DNA of 6,323 nt from an uncultured Opitutaceae bacterium (GTDB lineage: Bacteria > Verrucomicrobiota > Verrucomicrobiia > Opitutales > Opitutaceae), in contig CAISJA010000114.1 in NCBI GenBank assembly GCA_903885525.1, positions 1-6,323 of the forward strand, written 5' to 3'. Made by a program: the position numbers and the translations under genes. Shown one piece after another: positions 1-6,076 of the stretch; the first letter of the stretch is position 1; the number at the start of each line of letters is the position of its first letter. Under the pieces are notes generated by a model, which saw only the letters and a program-made list of their open reading frames with translations, did not search any database and was not told where the DNA came from.

Positions 1-669
<669 letters not shown>

Positions 670-681
670 GCTGAGTCGTCG

Positions 682-702
682 GGGCGCAGACTTGCTGCGC
701 CC
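682..702 (+). other. Hairpin in the groEL 3' untranslated region
   Basis: A perfect 8-bp stem (GGGCGCAG / CTGCGCCC) closes a 5-base loop 13 bases after the groEL stop. Flanking CTGAG (671-675) and CTCAG (712-716) can form an outer stem around it. The following bases are only moderately T-rich (TTGCCTCT), so on its own it is a poor terminator. It may protect the 3' end of the mRNA or act together with the stronger hairpin downstream. Confidence 0.5.
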
Positions 703-736
703 TTGCCTCTGCTCAGTTCAACCACCAAAACACTTC

Positions 737-768
737 AAGGCGCTCCCCACCCGGGGGGCGCCTTTTTA
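737..768 (+). terminator. Intrinsic terminator after groEL
   Basis: The arms GGCGCTCCCC (739-748) and GGGGGGCGCC (753-762) form a 10-bp stem with one T-G wobble and an ACCC loop, and it is followed at once by five T residues (763-767). Flanking A residues at 737-738 can pair with the first T residues. It lies about 70 bases after the groEL stop and is the natural end of the groEL transcript. Confidence 0.88.
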
Positions 769-790
769 TTCTATCCCTCCCCGCCTGATT

Positions 791-1054
791 TTAGAATTGC
801 ACGATTACATCTTTACCGAATTCGAGTCCGGCAACCTCGGTTGCGAGCTGTATGATGGTTTTCTTACGTTGATTGTTGCGATTGGTGGCGACTGGCCAGT
901 CGCCGGGCAGAGACTCGCGCATATCCTGGAGATCATCGCGATCCGGATAAAGTTCTTCAGGTGTGCGGGCAAAAATCGGACCTTGCGAGAGTCGTTCGGC
1001 AGGGCAACGCGACAGGGTGAAGCCGAGCGTCATTGCCATTGATCCTGAGATCAT
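791..1054 (-). CDS. Unrecognised minus-strand reading frame, possible gene remnant
   Basis: An 87-residue frame runs leftwards and ends in TAA at 791-793, about 20 bases before the groEL terminator. I do not recognise the product. It is hydrophilic with no membrane segment; the middle is acidic (EELYPDRDDLQD), followed by a basic stretch (NRNNQRKK) and a C-terminus ending KDVIVQF. Codon third positions look somewhat more gene-like on this strand than on the opposite one, which is why it is listed. The first 12 or so codons overlap the start of the convergently placed antitoxin gene, so any real coding part is probably only the C-terminal 60-70 residues. It may be the tail of a decayed gene or a chance open frame. 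Confidence 0.22.
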   Translation of the reverse strand: MISGSMAMTLGFTLSRCPAERLSQGPIFARTPEELYPDRDDLQDMRESLPGDWPVATNRNNQRKKTIIQLATEVAGLEFGKDVIVQF

Positions 1055-1232
1055 GAGCGGGGCACCATGCTTTGCCGGGACACGCGTGCCGGTGCAGTCG
1101 CTCGTCGACCACCTCGATGGCGGGCACCCGTTGCCCGGCTTCCTGGAGGATTTCCCGACGGTAACGGCTGAGCAGGTGCATCAACTTCTGGCGGAAGCCA
1201 AGGCACGCGTGCTGGCGGTGGCGGAAGAGTGA
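1017..1232 (+). CDS. DUF433-family antitoxin
   Basis: This is a 71-residue protein of the DUF433 family (short helix-turn-helix proteins), which commonly serve as the antitoxin of DUF5615 PIN-like toxins and repress their own operon. Visible signatures are IDPEIMSGAPCFAGTRVPV (about residues 8-26), in which GxPxxxGTRVPV is the family hallmark, then the helical FLEDFPTVTAEQVHQLL. The length is typical. I chose GTG at 1017 because family members normally begin a few residues before the IDPE motif; an in-frame GTG at 963 would add 18 residues with no family resemblance. No clear Shine-Dalgarno site is seen. The toxin frame starts only 6 bases after this stop, the usual two-gene layout. The antitoxin looks intact while its partner is broken, so it is probably an orphan now. 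Confidence 0.85.
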   Translation: MKPSVIAIDPEIMSGAPCFAGTRVPVQSLVDHLDGGHPLPGFLEDFPTVTAEQVHQLLAEAKARVLAVAEE

Positions 1233-1238
1233 ACGGCC

Positions 1239-1558
1239 ATGCGTATTCTGCTCGATGAGTGCCTGCCGGCCGGTTTGGGGCGCGAACTCACCGGACATGG
1301 GGTGATTACCGTGCCAAAGATGGGGTGGGGCGGATTGAAGAACGGCAACCTGCCCACCAGGGCGGTAGAGGCGGGTTTGAGGTTTTCCTGACGGCTGACC
1401 AGAATCTGCCCAAACAACAAAAGGTTGCCGTATACCAGATTGCGATCATCGCCCTGCGCTCTCCAATCAACGACATCACCGATCTAAGAAAACTGGTGCC
1501 TGCCTTGCTCGTCCGGTTGCCCCTGGCCAGAAAAGCCAGTGCCAGGGTGATCGAAGAA
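1239..1558 (+). pseudogene. DUF5615 PIN-like toxin, frameshifted
   Basis: The ATG at 1239 opens a protein beginning MRILLDECLP and continuing through TVPKMGWGGLKNG, the signature start of DUF5615 PIN-like proteins, which are putative metal-dependent RNases paired with DUF433 antitoxins. In this frame it stops at TGA 1389-1391 after 50 residues. The rest of the family continues in the -1 frame from 1379 as EVFLTADQNLPKQQ, then IAIIALRSPINDITDL and KLVPALL, which cover the second conserved acidic motif (TADQNL) and the C-terminal core. Together the pieces rebuild about 100 residues, near the usual length. The junction needs one missing base around 1373-1379. The -1 frame has no stop near the expected C-terminus and runs on to 1963 inside the next gene, so the right boundary given here is approximate. 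The 50-residue product would lack half of the fold. I regard it as a pseudogene unless the shift is programmed. Confidence 0.82.
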
Positions 1559-1631
1559 AAGGCGCTGTCCTGCTACGCCCTGGCGATTGCTACGGTAAAA
1601 CAGCCGGATTCCAATGAGTACTGCCATTTGT

Positions 1632-1671
1632 CGGTCCGCCGGGCCGACCCGTCGGACCGCGGGATTCTTTT
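1632..1671 (+). terminator. Possible intrinsic terminator after the toxin-antitoxin remnant
   Basis: A perfect 7-bp stem (CGGTCCG 1632-1638 / CGGACCG 1653-1659) closes a 14-base loop. A T-rich run ATTCTTTT (1664-1671) begins a few bases after it. An alternative stem (GTCGG 1630-1634 / CCGAC 1644-1648) competes with it. The spacer between stem and T-run makes this weaker than a textbook terminator, but its position between the toxin remnant and the next gene fits. Confidence 0.4.
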
Positions 1672-1709
1672 GCTTCCGTTGGGAGGGATGACTTGCTTCG
1701 CTTCCGCCC

Positions 1710-2489
1710 ATGGAAGTCATCTTTCTTGGCACCGGCACGTCGCAGGGCGTGCCGATGATCGCCTGCGAGTGCGCCGTCTGCACCTCGCCCGATCCGCGCA
1801 ACCGCCGGACGCGGGCGAGCATCCATGTCGTGATGGACGGGCTCCATGTGCAGGTCGACGCCGTGCCGGAGTTCCGGCTGCAGTGTGTGCGGGAGGGCAT
1901 TCGGCAGCTGGATGTGTTCATTTTAACCCACGGTCACGCGGACCACATCGTGGGCATGGATGATCTTCGGCGTTTCTGCGACCTGATCGGGGGCGCGGCG
2001 CTGACCGTGCACACCACCGAGGAGGGGATGTCCCGGGTGCGGGCGATCTTTCCCTATGCGGTGGGGGAAAAGCCCGCCTCCCGGGGCTACGCCGCCTTCC
2101 GTCTGGCCGCGATGGCGCCGGTGCTCGATTTTCCGCAGGGGACCATTCACTCGACCCTGCTGCCGCACGGCTCGATCCAGACCCTCGGGCTCGTCTTCAC
2201 CGAAAGATCCAGCGGCCGGAAATTTGTCTATTACAACGACTGCAAAACGGTGCCGCCCGCGGCCCTGGCCTTGGCGCGGGGTGCGGACGTGGTGGTGCTC
2301 GACGGGCTCAGGCCGGATCCGCATCCTTCGCACATGAGCATTGGCGAGGCGTGCCTCGTCGCCGCCGAGATCGGCGCGCCGGCCACTTACCTGACGCATC
2401 TCACCCATGCGGTGGATCACGAGGGGTGGAGCGCCCGGCTGCCCGCCGGCGTGCGGCTCTCGCACGACGGGCTGCGGCTGACCTGGTGA
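1710..2489 (+). CDS. Metallo-beta-lactamase-fold hydrolase, PhnP-like
   Basis: This 259-residue protein is a soluble metallohydrolase of the metallo-beta-lactamase superfamily, in the branch with PhnP-type cyclic phosphodiesterases and tRNase Z-like enzymes. The N-terminus MEVIFLGTGTSQGVP is the standard first strand and loop, which supports the ATG at 1710; an in-frame TGA at 1689 rules out a longer start. The dinuclear metal motif THGHADH gives H74, H76, D78 and H79. Further likely ligands are H153 (LPHG), D177 (YYNDC) and H230 (YLTHL). C19, C21 and C24 with H233 match the CxCxxC-plus-His structural zinc site of PhnP, as I recall it. DPRNRRTRASI (28-38) and DPHPSHMS (203-210) are also typical. 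No phosphonate (phn) gene is nearby, so its substrate cannot be read from context; a phosphodiesterase role is an inference. No Shine-Dalgarno site is close to the start (a GGGAGGG lies over 20 bases upstream). The gene looks intact. Confidence 0.9.
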   Translation: MEVIFLGTGTSQGVPMIACECAVCTSPDPRNRRTRASIHVVMDGLHVQVDAVPEFRLQCVREGIRQLDVFILTHGHADHIVGMDDLRRFCDLIGGAALTVHTTEEGMSRVRAIFPYAVGEKPASRGYAAFRLAAMAPVLDFPQGTIHSTLLPHGSIQTLGLVFTERSSGRKFVYYNDCKTVPPAALALARGADVVVLDGLRPDPHPSHMSIGEACLVAAEIGAPATYLTHLTHAVDHEGWSARLPAGVRLSHDGLRLTW

Positions 2490-2497
2490 GGTTTTTT
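2481..2497 (+). terminator. Weak hairpin and T-run at the end of the hydrolase gene
   Basis: ACCT (2481-2484) and AGGT (2489-2492) can pair around a GGTG loop that includes part of the stop codon, followed by a run of T residues to 2497. The stem has only 4 bp plus a possible wobble, so termination here would be inefficient. It is listed because no better terminator is visible near the stop. Confidence 0.22.
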
Positions 2498-2693
2498 CGC
2501 GCGCGGGGGGGGACGGCATACACCCGCGTCATATCCGCTCAATGGGCTTGCGCCGGGGCGGCGGACGCCTTGCATCCGCCGCGTGAAGTCCATCCCGCCA
2601 GTCCAAGCTCAGGTCGACGTGCGCCGCGAAGCCGGTGCCGTGACCCGCGGGATTTCTGCCGTGCTGGCGGCGGCGGGCTGTTGTTGTTGCTGA

Positions 2694-2764
2694 GGCGGCG
2701 TTGCGCTGAGGTGGCAGGTTCCTCCCCCTGACCGGGCGGCCGCTCCCAAGCTGTAAACGCCGCC
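2694..2764 (+). other. Foldable element with a 9-bp closing stem and two inner arms
   Basis: GGCGGCGTT (2694-2702) pairs perfectly with AACGCCGCC (2756-2764), 53 bases apart. Inside, GCT (2705-2707) can pair with AGC (2749-2751). Within that, GGT-gg-CAGG (2710-2718) can pair with CCTGACC (2727-2733), and GGG (2734-2736) with CCC (2745-2747). The result resembles a three-way junction. The strand is not determined because the fold is almost symmetrical; no T-run follows it on either strand. It may be a structured RNA or chance pairing in GC-rich DNA. Confidence 0.3.
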
Positions 2765-2841
2765 CGCGCGTCCCCTGGTCCGCCAGCCCGCTGGCCCCTC
2801 ACGGATCTGTCCGCGCCCGCCTTGGTCCTTCCGGCCCCGTG

Positions 2842-2870
2842 GCCGGCCGCGTCCGGACGTGCCGGCCGGC
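2842..2870. repeat. Nested inverted repeat
   Basis: The arms GCCGGCCG (2842-2849) and CGGCCGGC (2863-2870) are perfectly complementary and enclose a perfect 10-base palindrome, CGTCCGGACG (2850-2859). It could be an RNA hairpin or a dyad-symmetric protein site. The inner palindrome shares CGTCCGGA with the 5' arm of the terminator at 3054-3098. Confidence 0.45.
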
Positions 2871-2936
2871 TATGTCTGATCCTCAATTTTCCCCATGATT
2901 TTTCTCCAGTTCCACCACCCTTTCCGCCGCGGCGGT

Positions 2937-3098
2937 CTGACGTTTCTCCTGGCTCCTCAAAGCAGCGAGGAATCCCGTCAGGCGGCGCGGCGGGCTGTTT
3001 TTCAAGCTCCGGGGCACAGGTCATGGGGTTTGTCCCGGAGCCCAGTGCAACACGACCGTCCGGAGGGAAGGGGTTCCTTCCGGACGGTCCCTTTTTTT
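2937..3098 (+). promoter_or_regulatory. Candidate structured leader (attenuator) before the DUF2892 gene
   Basis: Three successive folds lie directly upstream of the gene. First, CTGACG (2937-2942) pairs with CGTCAG (2976-2981) around an inner stem TCCTC / GAGGA (2954-2958 / 2967-2971). Second, GCTCCGGG (3006-3013) pairs with CCCGGAGC (3034-3041). Third is the terminator at 3054-3098. No promoter is evident between the terminator and the ATG at 3110, so a transcript of the gene must start upstream and read through it, unless the promoter lies within the terminator itself. That layout is typical of attenuators and riboswitches, but no known ligand class is recognised. The region could equally be the 3' part of an independent small RNA. 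Confidence 0.33.
3054..3098 (+). terminator. Very strong intrinsic terminator just before the DUF2892 start
   Basis: Bases 3054-3069 pair with 3074-3089 over 16 positions (11 perfect outer pairs starting GACCGTCCGGA, then one G-T wobble and four more pairs) around a GGGG loop. CCTTTTTTT follows (seven T residues at 3092-3098). This is the clearest terminator in the window. Its T-run faces + strand transcripts and ends 11 bases before the ATG at 3110, an odd place for a simple gene-end terminator because the nearest upstream stop codon of a clear gene is over 560 bases away. Confidence 0.92.
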
Positions 3099-3109
3099 CG
3101 CCATCTTCC

Positions 3110-3370
3110 ATGAATAATCCAACCACCGCCTCCTCTGTCGGCTCCGCCTCCGGGTCGGCCTGCCCGATCATCGACCTCAACCGCCAGGTGCGCATCGCCG
3201 CCGGCTCGCTCGTGCTCCTGGGAGTCGGGCTGGGCTGGTTCGTGCACCGCGGCTTCTACGGGCTCTCCGCCTTTATCGGCGCGGGCCTCGTGTTTGCCGG
3301 GATCACCGACTTTTGCGGGCTGTGCCGCGTTCTGGCCCTGCTCCCGTGGAACCGCCGCCGTCCTTCCTGA
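3110..3370 (+). CDS. DUF2892-family small inner-membrane protein
   Basis: This 86-residue protein carries a YgaP-type transmembrane domain (DUF2892), whose biochemical role is not established. After a Ser/Thr-rich N-terminus of about 20 residues, the family opening DLNRQVRIAAG leads into one hydrophobic segment (about LVLLGVGLGWFVH) and, after RGFYG, a second (LSAFIGAGLVFAGITDF). The C-terminal signature is FCGLCRVLALLPWNRR. The two Cys flank Gly-Leu (CxxC); another Cys lies near residue 18. In some relatives this domain is fused or linked to rhodanese sulfurtransferases, but none is visible here. ATG 3110 is chosen because the frame upstream is noncoding-like and crosses the terminator hairpin. 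It lies 11 bases after the terminator's T-run and 26 bases before the outer-membrane gene, so the two are probably cotranscribed. Confidence 0.83.
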   Translation: MNNPTTASSVGSASGSACPIIDLNRQVRIAAGSLVLLGVGLGWFVHRGFYGLSAFIGAGLVFAGITDFCGLCRVLALLPWNRRRPS

Positions 3371-3396
3371 CCCCAAACCCCAGCCACCTTATCACG

Positions 3397-4650
3397 ATGA
3401 CCCGATCCCACTCTTTCTTCACGCTGGGCACCGCACTGCTCGCCTTCGCAGCAGCGGCCCAGGCCTCCACCTACGGGGACAATCTCCTCGGAGTCGGTCC
3501 GAGCGCGCGTTCGCTGGCCGGCAACGGCTCCGCCGCCCCGCAGGATGCCCTGGCCGCCCTCACCGGCAATCCCGCCGGCCTAGACGGACTGCCGGCCGGA
3601 GGGGCGGAGCTTGACGTCGCGGCGACGTTTTTCCTGCCGCATGTCACCGCGCAGGTGGGCGCGCTCACCGCCAGCAGCGCGTCGAAGACCTACCTGATTC
3701 CCGGGCTCGCCTATGTGGTGCCCCGGCCGGGCAAGGAGGAGCCCTGGAGTTTCGGCGTGGGTGCCGTCGGTGTGTCCGGCCTGGGGGTGGATTACCGGCG
3801 CACAAGCCTCGATACCACCTTGGCCGCGTCGCCCTATCCGCTGGTGGCCGGCAGCTACACGCAGTTGCAGATCCTGGATGTCGTGCCCGCCGCCGCGTAC
3901 CGGATCAGCCCGGACTGGTCGGTCGGTCTGGCTGGGCATGCCGACTATGGCCGGCTCAACCTCGGCAGCGGCACGAAGCATGGCTTTGGCTACGGGGTGC
4001 AGCCGGGCGTGACGTTCCGCGCCTCGGAGCATGTCAGCCTCAGCTTCAGCTACGTCTCCTCCCTGGGGATCAATTACCCGGGCGTGACCGATTTCGACGG
4101 CAACGGCACCGCCGACAGTCTGAAGCTCGCCGCCCCGGAGCAGTATCGCTTCGGCCTCGCCTACCACCCCGTCCCGGAACTGCTGCTGGTCAGCGACGTC
4201 CAGCGCGTCAACTGGGGTGGCGCGACCGGCTACAAGGATTTTGGCTGGCAAAACCAGACCGTGTGGGGCGCGGGCCTCCAATATCAGGCCATTCCCGGTC
4301 GGCTGACTGTGCGGGCGGGTTACAGCTACGGGGGTAACCCCGTGAAGGAGCACAACGGCTTCGACGGGACAGGCTCACCGGCCAACGTCACCAACGTCCA
4401 GGGCAAGTGGATCAACAATTATTATTACGAGACTTTCCGCCTGATCGGCTTTCCCGCGATCGTCGAGCAGCATCTCGGCCTCGGCCTGAGCTACCGCCTC
4501 ACGCCCGCCTCGTCGCTCGACTTCGGCTACACCCGCGCCTTCCGCAAGACGGTGAGCGAACAAGGCAAGAACCTGCTTGGCACCTCCGTCACGCTGTCCT
4601 CCGGTCTCAGTGAGGACAGTTTCGAGCTCGGCTGGGTGCAGCACTTCTAA
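3397..4650 (+). CDS. OmpP1/FadL/TodX-type outer-membrane transport protein
   Basis: This 417-residue beta-barrel is predicted to carry hydrophobic molecules such as long-chain fatty acids or aromatic compounds across the outer membrane. The ATG at 3397 starts a clear signal peptide: a short basic/polar start, a hydrophobic core GTALLAFAAAA and an AQA cleavage site near residue 23. There is no lipobox Cys. The mature N-terminus contains GVGPSARSLAGNG and LTGNPAGLDGL (about 55-65), the NPAGL hallmark of the family's N-terminal hatch. The rest alternates polar and hydrophobic residues in strands, with features such as RFGLAYHP, GLGLSYRLTP and DFGYTRAF, and ends in a Phe (GWVQHF), the usual recognition signal for barrel insertion. 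The length fits the family. An in-frame GTG upstream (3313) would lie inside the DUF2892 gene and hide the signal peptide. The actual substrate cannot be deduced. Confidence 0.9.
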   Translation: MTRSHSFFTLGTALLAFAAAAQASTYGDNLLGVGPSARSLAGNGSAAPQDALAALTGNPAGLDGLPAGGAELDVAATFFLPHVTAQVGALTASSASKTYLIPGLAYVVPRPGKEEPWSFGVGAVGVSGLGVDYRRTSLDTTLAASPYPLVAGSYTQLQILDVVPAAAYRISPDWSVGLAGHADYGRLNLGSGTKHGFGYGVQPGVTFRASEHVSLSFSYVSSLGINYPGVTDFDGNGTADSLKLAAPEQYRFGLAYHPVPELLLVSDVQRVNWGGATGYKDFGWQNQTVWGAGLQYQAIPGRLTVRAGYSYGGNPVKEHNGFDGTGSPANVTNVQGKWINNYYYETFRLIGFPAIVEQHLGLGLSYRLTPASSLDFGYTRAFRKTVSEQGKNLLGTSVTLSSGLSEDSFELGWVQHF

Positions 4651-4772
4651 ATCCGGCTGCCGCCAAGGGGGCGCGCACCGGCCGGGCCGGACTCTCCGCC
4701 CCTCCGTGGCCGCCGCGTGTGCCCTCTCTCCCGCAACCACAACTTCACCCGCATTTTTTCCCACCGCCTCCC

Positions 4773-6071
4773 ATGTCCTCCCCCTACCATCCCGCCACGC
4801 TTGCCCTTCACGCGGGCCAGGTGCCCGATCCCACCACCGGATCGCGCGCCGTGCCTATTTACCAGACGACCTCCTTCGTCTTCCAAAGCACCGAGCACGC
4901 CGCTGCGCTCTTTGCGCTGAAGGAATTCGGCAACATCTACACCCGCCTGATGAATCCGACCACGGATGTCTTCGAGCAGCGCATCGCGGCGCTGGAGGGC
5001 GGCACGGGGGCGCTGGCCGTGGCCTCGGGGCAGGCGGCCGCCTCGCTCGCCCTGCTGGCCATTACCCAGGTGGGGGACGAGATCGTCTCCGCCAACAACC
5101 TGTATGGCGGCACCTACCAGCTTTTCCATTACACGCTGCCGAAGCTCGGCCGCACGGTGAAGTTCGTCGATTCGAAGGACCCGGAGGCCTTTCGCCGCGC
5201 GCTCACGCCGCGCACCCGGGCGATCTTCGCCGAGACCATCGGCAATCCGAAGCTCGATGTGCCCGACTTCGCGGCCCTCGCCGCCATCGCGCAGTCCGCC
5301 GGGGTGCCGCTGGTGGTGGACAACACCGTGGGCGCGGGTCTGGTGCGCCCGCTCGAGCTCGGGGCAGACATTGTGGTCGCCTCGGCCACGAAATACATCG
5401 GCGGGCATGGCACCAGCATCGGTGGCGTGATCGTCGACGGCGGGAAGTTTGCCTGGAACAACGGGAAATTTCCCGAATTCACCGAGCCCGACCCGAGCTA
5501 CCACGGCCTCAAATTCTGGGAGGTGTTCGGCCATTTCCCCGGCCTCGGCAATGTGGCCTTCATCATCAAGGTCCGCGTGCAGCTGCTGCGCGACCTGGGC
5601 CCGGCGCTGAGCCCGTTCAATTCCTTCCTGCTGCTGCAGGGGCTCGAAACCCTGCCGTTGCGCCAGCAGCAGCATTCCGCCAACGCCCTCGAGGTGGCCC
5701 GGTTTCTCCAAGCCCATCCGCGCGTGAGCTGGGTGACCTATCCCGGGCTGCCGGACGATACAAACCATGCCCTGGCCGCCAAATACCTGACCCGCGGCTA
5801 CGGTGGGCTGGTCGGTTTCGGCATCAAGGGAGGACTGGAGGCGGGGCGGAAATTCATCAATTCCGTCAAGCTGCTGTCCCACCTCGCCAACATCGGCGAC
5901 GCCAAGAGCCTGGTGATCCATCCGGCGACGACGACGCACCAGCAGCTCACGGCGGAGGAGCAGCGCGCCACCGGGGTGACCTCCGATTACATCCGCCTGT
6001 CGGTGGGGCTGGAAGACGTGCGCGACATCCTGGCCGACATCGACCAGGCCCTGCGCCTGACCACCGGCTGA
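4773..6071 (+). CDS. metY: O-acetylhomoserine sulfhydrylase (O-acetylhomoserine aminocarboxypropyltransferase)
   Basis: This 432-residue PLP enzyme of the Cys/Met metabolism (gamma-) family joins O-acetyl-L-homoserine with sulfide to give homocysteine and acetate, the direct sulfhydrylation route to methionine in the cytosol. The family's motifs are present in order: HAGQVPDPTTGSRAVPIYQT (13-32), YTRLMNPT (Tyr 56 and Arg 58, phosphate contacts to the neighbouring subunit), ASGQAA (84-89), ETIGNPKLDV, VVDNT (Asp 183, holding the pyridine nitrogen), SATKYIGGHG with the PLP-binding Lys 207, SLVIHPATTTH (379-389) and YIRLSVGLED with Arg 408 for the substrate carboxylate. The insert around PEFTEPDPSYHG is typical of MetY rather than of cystathionine gamma-synthase. 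Length is normal and nothing is missing. ATG 4773 is preferred over an in-frame start at 4719, which adds an unlikely Pro-rich leader. No Shine-Dalgarno site or SAM riboswitch is visible in the 122-base spacer. Confidence 0.95.
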   Translation: MSSPYHPATLALHAGQVPDPTTGSRAVPIYQTTSFVFQSTEHAAALFALKEFGNIYTRLMNPTTDVFEQRIAALEGGTGALAVASGQAAASLALLAITQVGDEIVSANNLYGGTYQLFHYTLPKLGRTVKFVDSKDPEAFRRALTPRTRAIFAETIGNPKLDVPDFAALAAIAQSAGVPLVVDNTVGAGLVRPLELGADIVVASATKYIGGHGTSIGGVIVDGGKFAWNNGKFPEFTEPDPSYHGLKFWEVFGHFPGLGNVAFIIKVRVQLLRDLGPALSPFNSFLLLQGLETLPLRQQQHSANALEVARFLQAHPRVSWVTYPGLPDDTNHALAAKYLTRGYGGLVGFGIKGGLEAGRKFINSVKLLSHLANIGDAKSLVIHPATTTHQQLTAEEQRATGVTSDYIRLSVGLEDVRDILADIDQALRLTTG

Positions 6072-6076
6072 AGGCG

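Larger units (their letters stand above)
2490..3053. other. Long GC-rich spacer without a convincing gene
   Basis: Frames are open for long stretches here on both strands, but their products are Pro/Arg/Gly-rich strings of the kind GC-rich noncoding DNA produces, and I see no recognisable domain or start signal. What the region does hold is structure: a closed double-arm fold at 2694-2764, an inverted repeat at 2842-2870, a 12-base palindrome (CCGCCGCGGCGG, 2924-2935), a stem at 2937-2981 and a hairpin at 3006-3041, just before the strong terminator at 3054. It may contain a promoter and leader, or a structured RNA; I found no match to tmRNA, RNase P RNA, SRP RNA or the common riboswitch consensus motifs I know. 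Confidence 0.55.

Noticed and set aside
2680..2692. Short TTG trinucleotide run
   Set aside because: Only a few units long; consistent with chance and not a microsatellite of note.
2694..2764. SRP (4.5S-like) RNA on the minus strand, suggested by a GGTCAGG near GGAA
   Set aside because: The required GGAAGGAAGCAGCC side of domain IV is absent, so the resemblance is superficial.
2937..3041. Known riboswitch or housekeeping RNA (cobalamin, FMN, TPP, c-di-GMP, tmRNA, RNase P)
   Set aside because: None of the consensus motifs that I know for these classes is present, so only an unspecified structured leader is claimed.
2539..3195. Minus-strand 218-codon frame across the long spacer
   Set aside because: The composition is Gly/Pro/Arg-rich, it runs through the terminator hairpin and into the DUF2892 gene, and no family is recognised.
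4651..4772. SAM-responsive riboswitch in front of metY
   Set aside because: Only a 5-bp CCGGC/GCCGG hairpin (4678-4690) is seen, with no conserved SAM-I or SAM-II core and no terminator before the start.
4647..5939. 430-codon minus-strand open frame opposite metY
   Set aside because: It is an antisense shadow produced by high GC in third codon positions; no recognisable domain or start context.
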